64,000 nucleotides of DNA from an uncultured Ellagibacter sp. Its GTDB lineage: Bacteria; Actinomycetota; Coriobacteriia; Coriobacteriales; Eggerthellaceae. This document shows positions 1 to 9,265 of the stretch, one piece after another. The notes beneath the pieces are model-generated. The model saw only the letters and a list, made by a program, of their open reading frames with translations. It did not search any database and had not been told where the DNA came from. The position numbers and the translations under genes are program-made. Position 1 is the first letter of the stretch, and each line of letters starts with the position of its first letter. The stretch is from assembly GCA_934663775.1 (NCBI GenBank), contig CAKUKU010000005.1:35814-99813 (forward strand), given 5' to 3'.

Positions 1-2464
1 CGTTGTGGCGACGTGCCTTCGGGAAGGTGCGGGTATCCCCGCCTTCGACGAGGCTTGCTCGCGTGCGGGGTCGGCAGGGGGGCGTGGGCTGTCCCCGGCT
101 CAGGAGCGGGTGCTTTCCCTGTGTGCCGATGCGCGCAAGGAGCTTTGCGCGCTTGGTCGCGTTTTGACGGGGGAGGCGCTCGCACTTCTTCCCGCTGCTT
201 TGCCCAAGCGCTCTTTGCGGGTGCTCATCTGCGCTGCTTCACCTTTGACAACGCAGCAGCGAGCGTTTTTCGACGCGTGTCCCAATATCGATCTTGAGGT
301 TCACCTCGCTCCTGGCGGCGAGGGGGTGCGCCCTGCGCCCGAAGGCGTATCCGTCAGGTTCGCGTTCCCCTCCGGTCGCTACGCCGAGCCCGCTATCCTG
401 AGCGACGTCTTGCGCGAACAGGGAAAAGGCGGCGCGATCGTGGCCTGCAAGGATCCGCTGTCCCTGTTCGAGGCGCAATCTTCCGCGCTTGCGCAAGCGG
501 GCCTCACGTGTGCTGTGCGTGCGCGCGTTCCCTTCGCTCAGACCGATTTCGGGCGCGCGATGCTCTCGCTGCGGCGTTTCTTCACGGCGGATACCTGGCG
601 GGCGAGCGACCTTGCCGACTACCTTCTCTCGCCGTTTTCCGGGTTGTCCGTCGAAGGCGCCTACTCGGTGGACGCGCAGGTGCGGGGCGACCGCCTGCTC
701 AACCGCGAAGCGATCGCGGCGTCGTTGCGCGAGAAAAGCCGCCTGTTCGAGGCGATGGAGGACATCGCGTGCGACCGCGATGCCGACATCTTGCTCGGGG
801 AGCTTGAGGACGCGGTGCGCTCGATGACGCGCAGGCCCGAGGCATGGCGACGCGAGCAGCTCGCCGCGATATCCGCGCTGCGCGACGCCGCCAGCGCCGC
901 CCGTCTCGCCGATCTGGACATGGCGGGGCTCGTGGCTCTCCTTTCCCGGTCGAGCGTCGACGCATCGCGTTTCGCCAAGCCGGCGGATGCTTTGGATGCT
1001 GCCGTTTCCGCTGGCCATGAGCTGCCCGCCGACATCGTCTTCTCCGACTACCGCTACGGGGCGACGTTTCCGCCTGCGTCGTGCGCGCTTGCGATCGCGT
1101 GCGACCTTACGAGCGCCTCGTTCCCCGCGGCCGATTCCGACGATGCCGCGTCAACGCTTCTCGTGAAGCTGGGCATTCCCGCCGCAGACGATGCGCTTTC
1201 CCGCATGCGCCGCTCCTTCGTCGCCCTCGCCGGCGCTCCGCGCGAGACGCTTCTTATCGTTCGGTGCCTCAACGACGAGAACGCGGATCCCACCTATCCC
1301 GCCGCCGTGCTCGAGGAGTTCGTCGACTGCTATCGCGATGATCCTTCGGCAACTGACGACATCGACAACCCCTACATGCTGCCCGAATGCCTGCAGGTGG
1401 GAATCATCGAGCGCGGGGAGGAATCCCTGATGGAAAATGCGGTGCTCGCGGGAGGCGATGCTGCGGATGAGCGGGTGGAGCTTCCCGCATCTGGCGAGGT
1501 GTCGCAGGCAAGGCGTTCTCTTGTGGTGCTGCCGCGCGTCGTGAAAGGTCAGGTGATAGAAGAACCCTGCCTGTCCCCTTCGCAGATTGAAAGCTATCTG
1601 GAATGCCCGTACAAGTGGTTCGCGCAGCGCCGCCTTCGCCTCGAAGAGCTCGACGAGGGATTCGGCGCGCTTCAGATGGGCGATTTCGCCCACGGCGTGC
1701 TCAAAAGCTTCTACGTGCATTTCCAAGAGGAAGTCGGCGCGCTCAAAGTTACGCGCGAGACGCTCGATTTCGCGCGGGCGATCATGCGCGACGTGCTCGA
1801 GCGCCATGAGGCGTATCAGCGCGACATGAAGCCGTCGGATAATCGGCTTGTCCCGAAAACGGAACTCGAGCGCCGCGATATGGAATCGCTTAAGCGCAAG
1901 CTGCTCGATTACCTCGATTACGAGGTCGATCTGCTGCCGACATTTCACCCCGCCTATCTCGAATACAGTATCGCCGAGGGCGCAGCAGCGGAATACGCTG
2001 GGCACATGCTCGTGGGAACGGCGGATCGCATCGACGTCGACGATGCCGGGCACGCCGCAGTGATCGACTACAAGGCGTCCGTATCCCCTGAACACGAGCT
2101 TGCCGTGCGCGAAGAGGGAAGGCTCGGCAAGGTGCAGGCGCTCATTTACGCGCAGGTGATCCGTCGAACGCTCGGTCTTGCGCCGGCGGGCGCGCTCTAT
2201 GTGCGATACGGCAAGAAGTGCTCGGTGACAGGCGCCTTCGATGCCACGGTGCTCGACGCCCCCCATCTTCCCGGCATGCGCCATGACAAGTGCGAATATG
2301 TACCGAAAGAGGGTCAGTCATTCGCTGATTTGCTCGATCAGACCGAAGAGGCGGTCGCCGCAGGTGTGGAGCGCATGCTCTCAGGCGATGTTCGCCCCGC
2401 GCCGGCGAGCGCGCATGCGTGCGCATACTGCCCGGTGCTCTCCTGCGAGGAAAGGCGGGCATAA
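1..2464 (+). CDS. addB: AddB-type helicase/nuclease subunit, 5'-truncated by window edge
   Basis: The reading frame is open from the first bases, so the true start lies upstream; about 820 residues are visible, whereas AddB proteins usually exceed 1,000. The C-terminal part carries a RecB-type PD-(D/E)XK nuclease domain: it opens with PSQIESYLECPYKWF near residue 530 (counted from base 5) and has the catalytic GTADRID...VIDYK pair. A Cys in ECPYKWF and a terminal Cys-x2-Cys-x4-Cys (HACAYCPVLSC) match the four ligands of the AddB iron-sulfur cluster, which staples the nuclease domain. With AddA it should process double-strand breaks to recombinogenic ends. It is followed after 4 nt by addA, so the two are cotranscribed. 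The subunit identity rests on the Fe-S cysteines and the neighbour. Confidence 0.85.
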   Translation, partial: VVATCLREGAGIPAFDEACSRAGSAGGRGLSPAQERVLSLCADARKELCALGRVLTGEALALLPAALPKRSLRVLICAASPLTTQQRAFFDACPNIDLEVHLAPGGEGVRPAPEGVSVRFAFPSGRYAEPAILSDVLREQGKGGAIVACKDPLSLFEAQSSALAQAGLTCAVRARVPFAQTDFGRAMLSLRRFFTADTWRASDLADYLLSPFSGLSVEGAYSVDAQVRGDRLLNREAIAASLREKSRLFEAMEDIACDRDADILLGELEDAVRSMTRRPEAWRREQLAAISALRDAASAARLADLDMAGLVALLSRSSVDASRFAKPADALDAAVSAGHELPADIVFSDYRYGATFPPASCALAIACDLTSASFPAADSDDAASTLLVKLGIPAADDALSRMRRSFVALAGAPRETLLIVRCLNDENADPTYPAAVLEEFVDCYRDDPSATDDIDNPYMLPECLQVGIIERGEESLMENAVLAGGDAADERVELPASGEVSQARRSLVVLPRVVKGQVIEEPCLSPSQIESYLECPYKWFAQRRLRLEELDEGFGALQMGDFAHGVLKSFYVHFQEEVGALKVTRETLDFARAIMRDVLERHEAYQRDMKPSDNRLVPKTELERRDMESLKRKLLDYLDYEVDLLPTFHPAYLEYSIAEGAAAEYAGHMLVGTADRIDVDDAGHAAVIDYKASVSPEHELAVREEGRLGKVQALIYAQVIRRTLGLAPAGALYVRYGKKCSVTGAFDATVLDAPHLPGMRHDKCEYVPKEGQSFADLLDQTEEAVAAGVERMLSGDVRPAPASAHACAYCPVLSCEERRA

Positions 2465-2468
2465 CCCC

Positions 2469-5400
2469 ATGGCTCTCACTCCCGAACAGCAAAAATGCGT
2501 CGACACGCTCGTCGGCCCCGTGGCGGTTTCCGCGGGTGCCGGCAGCGGCAAGACGTTCACGCTTACCCGGCGCATCGTCCATGCGCTCGAATGCGGTTTC
2601 GTCTCGAGCATAGACGAAGTGCTCGCCATCACGTTCACTTCGAAGGCCGCGGGCGAGATCAAATCGCGCGTCAAGGGCGCTCTTAAGGCATGCGGGCGTG
2701 CCGACCAGGCGCTTCTCGTCGACTCCGCCTGGATATCGACCATTCACGGGGCCTGCTCGCGCATGTTGCGCGCGCATGTTCTCGAACTGGGGATCAACCC
2801 CGATTTCAAGGTTGCCGACGAAACATCGGCGCGCGACATGCTCGACGCTTCGCTTGAGGAGGTGCTCGGCTCCGAGAGCGACCTTGTGTCCCCGGGCGGC
2901 TTCGATGCGCTCTTCGAGGAATACCCGGCACGCCAAGGCGGCCAAGCGTCGGCGACGAGCATCGAGGGAATGGTGCGCGAGCTCGTAGTGGCGGCCCAGG
3001 CGAGTCCTGCGGGCATGGCGTCGATCGTCGCTGCTCCCGCGTCGGCGTCGCCGCAGGTGCTCATGGCGCGCATGGCCTCCGAGGCGGGCAGCATCATTGC
3101 CGCTTGCGAGATGCAGAAGCCGGGGAAGACGCGCGATGCGTTCCTCGAGAACTCGACTCGTGCGCTCGAGGCGCTCGATGCGGCGCAGCGCTCGGGCGAG
3201 GTTGTTTCTCCCGAGCGCATCCTGGCGCTGTTCAACGACTTTCCCGCGCCCAACCGCGCATTTGGCTCGCCTGAATACAAGGAGCGTGCGGTCGAGTCGG
3301 CGAAAGCGTATCATGCGATTATGATGGAGGCGCGGCTTGCCGTCGCGGAGCCGCGCATGCGCGAGATGATCGACCTTTCGGGGCGCGTGCTCGACGCGTA
3401 TCGGCGTCGAAAGCGCGAGGCGGGCATGCTCGACAACGACGATCTGCTCACCATGGCGTCGCGCATGTTCGACGAGCACCCCGACGTGGCTGCTGAATAC
3501 GCCGATCGCTTCAAGCTCATCATGGTCGACGAGTTCCAAGACACCGACCAGCTCCAGGTGAACATGATCAAGCGCATGGCGGGAGAGAATCTCGAGCGCT
3601 TGTGCACCGTCGGCGATTCCCAGCAGAGCATCTACCGATTCCGCGGGGCGGACGTCTCGGTGTACAACGGCCATCTCGCCACCGTTCGCGAGGGCAGGGG
3701 GGCCGGCCTTATCACGCTCGCGGACAACTTCAGAAGCCATGTCGACGTGCTGGCTTTCGTCGACTGCGTGTTCAGCCAGCCTGTCGCGTTCGGGCACTCG
3801 TTTATGCCCCTTTCCGCATCGCGCGATCCCGCGCGCATCTCTTGTCCCTATAAAGGGACAGACCCGCGCATCGAAGTGCAGATGACGACCTATCCGCGCG
3901 GCGTCTCCTCCGACGATGCGCGGGTAACGGTTGCGAAAAGAATCGCCGAGCGCTTCGCGAAGCTCGTTCGCGAAGGGCATTCGGCGGGAGACATGGTGGT
4001 GCTGCTCGGCGGCATGCGCTGCGCAGGCATTTACGCCGATGCCATCCGCGAGCAGGGTCTTTCCTGCGTGGTGTCGGGTGGGTCCATCTTCGGCCGTGCT
4101 CCTGAAGTGCGCTTGATGGCACGCCTCGCCGAGGTGATCGCGAACCCGAAGGACACCGAGGCGCTTTTCGAGGTGCTCTCGAGCGAGATTTTCGCGCTCA
4201 CGGCCGACGACTTCATCGACCTTTCAACCGGAGTAGACGAGCTGCGGGGCATTCCTCGACGTCGCGCCCTCGATTTGGGAGTATCGGCGTGCGCTGTTGC
4301 CGAGGAAGAGGGTGCGCACCTTGCCCCTGGGCTGCGCGCCGCGGTGCGAATCCTTCGAAATGCGGCGGCGAGCGTGCGGGTCAGCCCCTTGTCCCAGGTG
4401 ATGGAGAACGTTGTCGTTGAGTCGGGGTGGCTTCGCAGGCTCGAAGACGAGGGCGCGGAGGGCATGGCGCGCGCGGCGAACGTGTACAAGGCATGCCGGC
4501 TCGCACGCGAGATCGAGCGCAACGGGGGCTTCGGTCCCGCTCGAACGGCAATTGAGCTGCGCGCGCGAATTGAGGTCGCGAAGGAGGCCCCGGGCTCGCT
4601 TTCCGCGAAGGCGGGCGACTTCGTGCGCATCATGACCATCCATGCGAGCAAGGGCCTCGAGTTCCCCATCGTCGCTGTGGCGGAGATTCGCTCCGACGAG
4701 GCGCGATCACGGTGTTTGGAGCGCACCACGCTCGGCGGCACAACCTACGTCTCGCTCGATGCGGGCGCCGCGGTATCGCGCGTTAAGCAGAAGGAGTCGC
4801 AACTGATCGCGAAATGCACGGCGGCGGACCCCTTCGAAGACGCCGAAGACGACGAGCGCTTCTGCCAGGTGTTGCGGAATTCCCAGGACTTCAACCCCGT
4901 TGAGGTTCGCTGGGCCGTCAAGCGTCATGAGCATTTGGGCGAAACCGAGGAAACGCGGCGGTTGCTCTACGTTGCGCTCACGCGCGCGAAGGAGGCCATC
5001 ATCTGCGCGATTGCTGGGCGTCCCACGAAAAACGACCCGACGGGCCTGCAGTCGAGCGTATGGGGCTGCGTGGAATCGGCGCTCTGCGGCACGGGAGGGG
5101 AGTTCGAGCCTGGCGTGACATATCGCGATTTCGGAGGAGAGTCGCCTGCGCGCATTGAGCGCATTGACCTCGCGTCTGAGCAAGACGAACTTGTCGATGC
5201 GGAGGACGCGAACACCGATGCGGGCAACACCCCTGATGCTGTGGAAAGTCCGAACGGCGAGCAGGGGACGCGGGTCGTCGAGGTCCCCGAAGTCGCGTCG
5301 TATGCGGAGTTCCCGGCGCTGCCCTGGCCGTCCGCCCGCGCTGACGTGTTCAGTTATTCGTCGATCGCGCATGGCGACGTCGAAGAAGGCGCCGCAGGCA

Positions 5401-6104
5401 ATCGCGCCGAAGCGGCCGCAGGCTTGTCCCCTGACGTCGCTTCCGTCGGGTTCACGGAAGCCGACGATGCGGCATGGGATGCGATATGCGCCTCACTTGC
5501 GGGCGATGCCGACAGGGCGACCAATTTGGGCACCGCCTTTCACAGGCTCGCTCAGCAGGCGGTATGCACACGCGCTGAAGGACAGTTCCTCGCGTGCCCC
5601 GATGAATCGCGCATCGATGCGCTCTCGCGGCACTGCGCGCTTTCCCGCCTTCAGCGCGCGCGCTTGGACGAAGCGCTTCGCCGTTGGTTCGAAAGCGATG
5701 TCGCCGCACGCGTCGCGACCTTCCCGCGACTTCGTGCGGAACTCCCGTTCTTCGTGCGCGTGGGGAAGGGGTGCGCCGCGCCGTATCTGGAAGGCGAGAT
5801 CGACCTGCTCGCCGATGGGGCGCACGATGGCTCGGCCTTCGTCGTGGATTACAAGACGGGCGGCTCGCCAAACGAAACGCCTGCGCAACGGCAGGAAAAG
5901 CATCGGCTTCAGGCACTTTGCTACGCCTACGCGCTGCTTGTGCAGGGCTATTCGAGCGTCGACTTCGCCTTCGTTCGCGTCGAGCAGCTCGACCAACAAA
6001 AAGAAGGCCAGCCGCAGCAGGTGAACTACACCTTCGCCGCAGCCGACCTTCCGACGATAGAGGAGGAAATCCTCGCGCGCTACGCGAGCAGCTTTTCCGC
6101 GTAG
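2469..6104 (+). CDS. addA: AddA, ATP-dependent helicase/nuclease subunit A
   Basis: UvrD/Rep-type superfamily 1 helicase of 1,211 aa, starting at the ATG 4 nt after addB with an upstream GGAAAGG. Walker A is SAGAGSGKT at residues 21-29 and Walker B is MVDEFQDTD near 350. QQSIYRFRGAD and the IMTIHASKGLEFP motif of the second helicase lobe follow, and LLYVALTRAK is present. The C terminus has a RecB-family nuclease core ending in VVDYKTGG near residue 1127. Together with AddB it forms the AddAB end-resection enzyme, the functional counterpart of RecBCD. An Asp/Glu-rich stretch (roughly residues 900-1000) separates helicase and nuclease and looks like a variable linker. The last 25 nt overlap the 3' end of the convergent aminotransferase gene. 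Confidence 0.92.
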   Translation: MALTPEQQKCVDTLVGPVAVSAGAGSGKTFTLTRRIVHALECGFVSSIDEVLAITFTSKAAGEIKSRVKGALKACGRADQALLVDSAWISTIHGACSRMLRAHVLELGINPDFKVADETSARDMLDASLEEVLGSESDLVSPGGFDALFEEYPARQGGQASATSIEGMVRELVVAAQASPAGMASIVAAPASASPQVLMARMASEAGSIIAACEMQKPGKTRDAFLENSTRALEALDAAQRSGEVVSPERILALFNDFPAPNRAFGSPEYKERAVESAKAYHAIMMEARLAVAEPRMREMIDLSGRVLDAYRRRKREAGMLDNDDLLTMASRMFDEHPDVAAEYADRFKLIMVDEFQDTDQLQVNMIKRMAGENLERLCTVGDSQQSIYRFRGADVSVYNGHLATVREGRGAGLITLADNFRSHVDVLAFVDCVFSQPVAFGHSFMPLSASRDPARISCPYKGTDPRIEVQMTTYPRGVSSDDARVTVAKRIAERFAKLVREGHSAGDMVVLLGGMRCAGIYADAIREQGLSCVVSGGSIFGRAPEVRLMARLAEVIANPKDTEALFEVLSSEIFALTADDFIDLSTGVDELRGIPRRRALDLGVSACAVAEEEGAHLAPGLRAAVRILRNAAASVRVSPLSQVMENVVVESGWLRRLEDEGAEGMARAANVYKACRLAREIERNGGFGPARTAIELRARIEVAKEAPGSLSAKAGDFVRIMTIHASKGLEFPIVAVAEIRSDEARSRCLERTTLGGTTYVSLDAGAAVSRVKQKESQLIAKCTAADPFEDAEDDERFCQVLRNSQDFNPVEVRWAVKRHEHLGETEETRRLLYVALTRAKEAIICAIAGRPTKNDPTGLQSSVWGCVESALCGTGGEFEPGVTYRDFGGESPARIERIDLASEQDELVDAEDANTDAGNTPDAVESPNGEQGTRVVEVPEVASYAEFPALPWPSARADVFSYSSIAHGDVEEGAAGNRAEAAAGLSPDVASVGFTEADDAAWDAICASLAGDADRATNLGTAFHRLAQQAVCTRAEGQFLACPDESRIDALSRHCALSRLQRARLDEALRRWFESDVAARVATFPRLRAELPFFVRVGKGCAAPYLEGEIDLLADGAHDGSAFVVDYKTGGSPNETPAQRQEKHRLQALCYAYALLVQGYSSVDFAFVRVEQLDQQKEGQPQQVNYTFAAADLPTIEEEILARYASSFSA

Positions 6105-7366
6105 GCTATTTTCACGCAGCACACGAACACGGTGAGCGCCTCGCGAAGCTCGTCGAGCGGCGGGAGCGTCGGGGCGATGCGGATGTTGCTGTCGTATGGG
6201 TCGTGCTTATATGGCCAGGTCGCGCCCGCATCCGTCATCGTGACTCCCGCTTCGCGCGCAAGCTCGACGATGCGCTTCGCGCACCCTTCGGGTGCATCGA
6301 ACGACACGAAGTACCCACCGCGGGGGTTCGTCCACGTGCACCCGCCGACGCCGGCAAGCCCCATGGTGAGCTCGTTGTTGACGAGCGCGAACTTCGGGCG
6401 CAGGATCTCGGCGTGCTTTTCCATGTGCGCCGAGATGCCGGACTCGCTCTTCAGGAACTTCACGTGGCGAAGCTGGTTGATCTTGTCGTAGCTGATGACG
6501 GTCGTCGCCATGCGCTTCTTGATCTCGGCGATGTTGTCGGGACTCGCCGCGATGGCGGAAATGCCTGCGCCGGGAAGCGTCACCTTCGACGTGGACGCGA
6601 ACTTGAAGTAGCGGTCGGGGGTTCCCGCCTCGCGGCATGCCTTCCCGATGTCGTAAAGTTGATCCTGGTCCGCCTTGAATGTGTTTAGGTGATGCACGGT
6701 GTACGCGTTGTCCCAGAAGATGCGGAAATCGTCGGCGGCGCAGGACATCGCGGCCAAGCGGCGGACGATTTCCCTGGAATAGGTGACGCCGCCGGGGTTC
6801 GAGTACTTCGGAACGCACCAGATGCCCTTCACCGAGGCGTCTGCGGCGACGATCCGCTCGACCTCGTCCATGTCGGGCCCGTTCTCGTCCATCTTCACGG
6901 GAATCATTTCTATGCCGAACGACTCCGTGATGCCGAAATGGCGATCGTAGCCCGGAACAGGGCAGATCCACTTGATGGAGTCGTAGCTCGCCCAGGGTTT
7001 GCTGCCGAGCGTGCCGAAGTCGAGGCAGCGCGCGACGGCGTTGCCCATGAGCGTCAAGCTCGAGTTCCCGCCGACGATCACGTTTTCCGGTACGTCGTCG
7101 AGCATGGCTGCCATCAGGCGCTTTGCTTCGGGGAGACCGTCGAGCACGCCGTAGTTGCGGCAATCGGTGCCGTCTTCGGCGATGCAGTCCTCGGCGCTCG
7201 TCACGCAGGAGAGCATCGGCATGCTCAAGTCGAGCTGCTCGGCGCTCGGCTTGCCGCGCGCCATGTTGAGGGAGAGCCCCTTTGCCTTGAACTGGGCGTA
7301 TTCTTCTTTCAGCCGATCGAGCTCGCTTTGAAGCTCCAATTGATCCATCTGTTCGAAAGCGGTCAT
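6080..7366 (-). CDS. PLP-dependent aminotransferase, aspartate aminotransferase (MocR-like subgroup)
   Basis: Fold-type I aminotransferase of 428 aa. The start at 7366 is preceded by AAGGAAGG on the minus strand; upstream in-frame codons lack such a site. Motifs include NMARGKP near the N terminus, NYGVLDGLPEAKRLM, CPVPGYDRH, and WDNAYTVHHL followed by the Schiff-base Lys261 in FASTSKVTLPG. These fit the divergent bacterial aspartate aminotransferase subgroup best known from corynebacterial AspT. The probable reaction is aspartate plus 2-oxoglutarate to oxaloacetate plus glutamate, but substrate cannot be proved from sequence. It is monocistronic, divergent from the symporter gene, and overlaps addA tail-to-tail. 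Confidence 0.82.
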   Translation of the reverse strand: MTAFEQMDQLELQSELDRLKEEYAQFKAKGLSLNMARGKPSAEQLDLSMPMLSCVTSAEDCIAEDGTDCRNYGVLDGLPEAKRLMAAMLDDVPENVIVGGNSSLTLMGNAVARCLDFGTLGSKPWASYDSIKWICPVPGYDRHFGITESFGIEMIPVKMDENGPDMDEVERIVAADASVKGIWCVPKYSNPGGVTYSREIVRRLAAMSCAADDFRIFWDNAYTVHHLNTFKADQDQLYDIGKACREAGTPDRYFKFASTSKVTLPGAGISAIAASPDNIAEIKKRMATTVISYDKINQLRHVKFLKSESGISAHMEKHAEILRPKFALVNNELTMGLAGVGGCTWTNPRGGYFVSFDAPEGCAKRIVELAREAGVTMTDAGATWPYKHDPYDSNIRIAPTLPPLDELREALTVFVCCVKIAYAEKLLA

Positions 7367-7527
7367 ATCCCTTCCTTCTCGACGTGGGGCAAAGCATGTC
7401 TTCGCCTTCGTAGTTGTCCGCTCCCGATAATACGTTTGCGCACCCGATGCGGCAAGCTTCAATCGCGATAAATCCGATGTATCTCGACGGCGACCGAAAT
7501 AACGCTTTAGCCTGCGAAAGTATGCCG

Positions 7528-7533
7528 TATAAT
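7528..7533 (+). promoter_or_regulatory. Putative -10 element (TATAAT) upstream of the PutP-type symporter
   Basis: TATAAT lies 28 nt before the symporter start codon, inside the string GCCGTATAATTCGC. Close copies of this string occur before ftsZ and thiC. No convincing -35 hexamer is seen at the usual distance. Confidence 0.45.
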
Positions 7534-7560
7534 TCGCCCGTTCGGAAAATGGAGGATAAA

Positions 7561-9123
7561 ATGGTAACAGGTGATTTCTGGGTACTGTTCGCGATGCTTC
7601 TGTACTTCATCGTGGTCGTGCTTGTCGGCTTCGTTTACGCGAAGAAATCGAATTCGTCGAGTGAGGCGTACTTCCTGGGCGGGCGCGGGCTCGGCCCGTG
7701 GCTCACGGCGCTATCCGCCGAGGCGTCGGACATGTCGGGTTGGCTTCTCATGGGGCTTCCCGGCGTCGCCTACTTCACCGGCGCGTCGGACGCGATGTGG
7801 ACGGCGATCGGCCTTGCAATCGGCACGTACCTCAACTGGAAGTTCGTCGCCAAGCGCCTTCGCAAATATTCGGAGGTGGCGAACAATTCCATCACCGTCC
7901 CCGACTTCTTCTCGAATCGTTTTCACGACAGTAAGCACATCCTTATGACGATCGCTGCGATCATCACGCTCGTGTTTTTCTCGATTTACACGGGAAGTTG
8001 CTTTGTGACCTGCGGAAAGCTGTTCTCGACACTCTTCGGCCTCGATTATGCCACGATGATGGTCCTAGGCGCCATTATCGTGTTTCTCTACACGTTCGTC
8101 GGCGGGTATCTCTCCGTCTGCACGACCGACCTCATTCAGGGCACGCTCATGTTCTTCGCGCTCGCGACGATCTTCATCGGCAGCGTCGCGCAGGCGGGCG
8201 GCGTCGAGAACACGGTCGCGTTCCTCGAGGGGATTCCGGGCTTTCTCTCCGGCACGCAGATCGCCAGCCCCATCCTTGACGCGTCGGGCAACCAGATTGT
8301 CGAGGGCGGGATGCCGCTGTTCGGCGAGGCGGGGGATTACGGTCTCGTCACCATCGTGTCCGGCCTCGCGTGGGGCCTTGGCTACTTCGGCATGCCCCAG
8401 GTTCTCGTGCGCTTCATGAGCGTGCGTCATTCCGACGAGATCAAGAAGTCTCGCATCATCGCGATGGTCTGGCTTGTCGTTTCGCTTTCGAGCGCGGTGT
8501 GCATCGGCCTTATCGGGCGCGCGGTCATTCCCGCGGAGTTCCTCACGCAATCTGCCGCCGAGAACATCTTCATCGTGCTCTCGCGCATGATCCTGCCCTC
8601 GTTTGCCTGCGGTCTTGTGGTGTCGGGCATCTTCGCCGCTGCGATGAGCTCGTCGTCTTCCTACCTGCTCATCTCGGGTTCGGCGGTCGCGACGAACATC
8701 TTCAAGGGCCTCATCAAGCGCGACGCGACCGATCGCCAAGTCATGATCGTGGCTCGCTTCACGCTCGCCGCCGTGCTCCTGTTCGGCATCTTCATCGCGA
8801 TGGATTCCAACTCCTCCATCTTCAGCGTCGTATCCTACGCATGGGCGGGCTTCGGTGCCTCGTTTGGCCCGCTCATCCTGTTCTCCCTGTACTGGAAACG
8901 CACGACGCTTCAAGGTGGCATCGCCGGCATGCTCGTCGGCGCTGCGTCGGTCTTCGCGTGGCACAACCTGGTGAAGCCGCTTGGCGGGTGGCTCGGCGTG
9001 TACGAGCTTCTGCCGGCGTTCGTGTTCGCCTGCATCGCGATCGTTGTCGTGTCGCTGCTTACCAAAAAGCCTTCCGAGGAGATCGAGCACGAGTTCGACA
9101 CCTACATGGACGTCGACGTGTAG
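7561..9123 (+). CDS. putP: Sodium/solute symporter, PutP (sodium:proline) type
   Basis: Integral membrane transporter of 520 aa. The start is the ATG 5 nt after a GGAGG; in-frame codons further upstream have no ribosome site. The protein begins with a hydrophobic helix (FWVLFAMLLYFIVVVLVGFV) and has the family signature AYFLGGRGLGPWLTALSAEA followed by SDMSGWLLMGLPG, which contributes to the sodium and substrate sites. About 13 hydrophobic segments can be counted, as expected for the SSS (LeuT-fold) family. PutP members import L-proline with sodium; this is the likeliest substrate, but the SSS family is broad. It is monocistronic, with a hairpin and T-run just after the stop. Confidence 0.85.
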   Translation: MVTGDFWVLFAMLLYFIVVVLVGFVYAKKSNSSSEAYFLGGRGLGPWLTALSAEASDMSGWLLMGLPGVAYFTGASDAMWTAIGLAIGTYLNWKFVAKRLRKYSEVANNSITVPDFFSNRFHDSKHILMTIAAIITLVFFSIYTGSCFVTCGKLFSTLFGLDYATMMVLGAIIVFLYTFVGGYLSVCTTDLIQGTLMFFALATIFIGSVAQAGGVENTVAFLEGIPGFLSGTQIASPILDASGNQIVEGGMPLFGEAGDYGLVTIVSGLAWGLGYFGMPQVLVRFMSVRHSDEIKKSRIIAMVWLVVSLSSAVCIGLIGRAVIPAEFLTQSAAENIFIVLSRMILPSFACGLVVSGIFAAAMSSSSSYLLISGSAVATNIFKGLIKRDATDRQVMIVARFTLAAVLLFGIFIAMDSNSSIFSVVSYAWAGFGASFGPLILFSLYWKRTTLQGGIAGMLVGAASVFAWHNLVKPLGGWLGVYELLPAFVFACIAIVVVSLLTKKPSEEIEHEFDTYMDVDV

Positions 9124-9153
9124 CGGCGCCGGTCGAATATCGCCTTGGGGAAG

Positions 9154-9177
9154 ACGGCTCCATCGGGCCGTTTTCCT
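9154..9177 (+). terminator. Putative rho-independent terminator after putP
   Basis: ACGGC and GCCGT arms around an 8-nt loop are followed by TTTT, starting about 30 nt after the putP stop codon. The stem is short. Confidence 0.45.
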
Positions 9178-9201
9178 ATAACCTGACGCATCAAAGTTGG
9201 G

Positions 9202-9248
9202 AAAACAAAAAAGCGGCCCCTCTGGATTTCGCAATCCAGAGGGGCCGC
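9202..9248 (-). terminator. Strong intrinsic terminator of the NlpC/P60 gene
   Basis: A perfect 16-bp stem (9213-9228 with 9233-9248) encloses a TCGC loop. Read on the minus strand it is followed by a T-rich run (complement of 9202-9212). It lies 17 nt beyond the stop of the leftward NlpC/P60 gene and could also back up putP termination. Confidence 0.85.
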
Positions 9249-9265
9249 ATGCTTCCTGAGCGAGA

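Noticed and set aside
2142-3980. A 612-codon minus-strand frame opposite the addB/addA junction
   Set aside because: It is a shadow of two well-supported genes, with no start signal and biased composition (His/Arg-rich).
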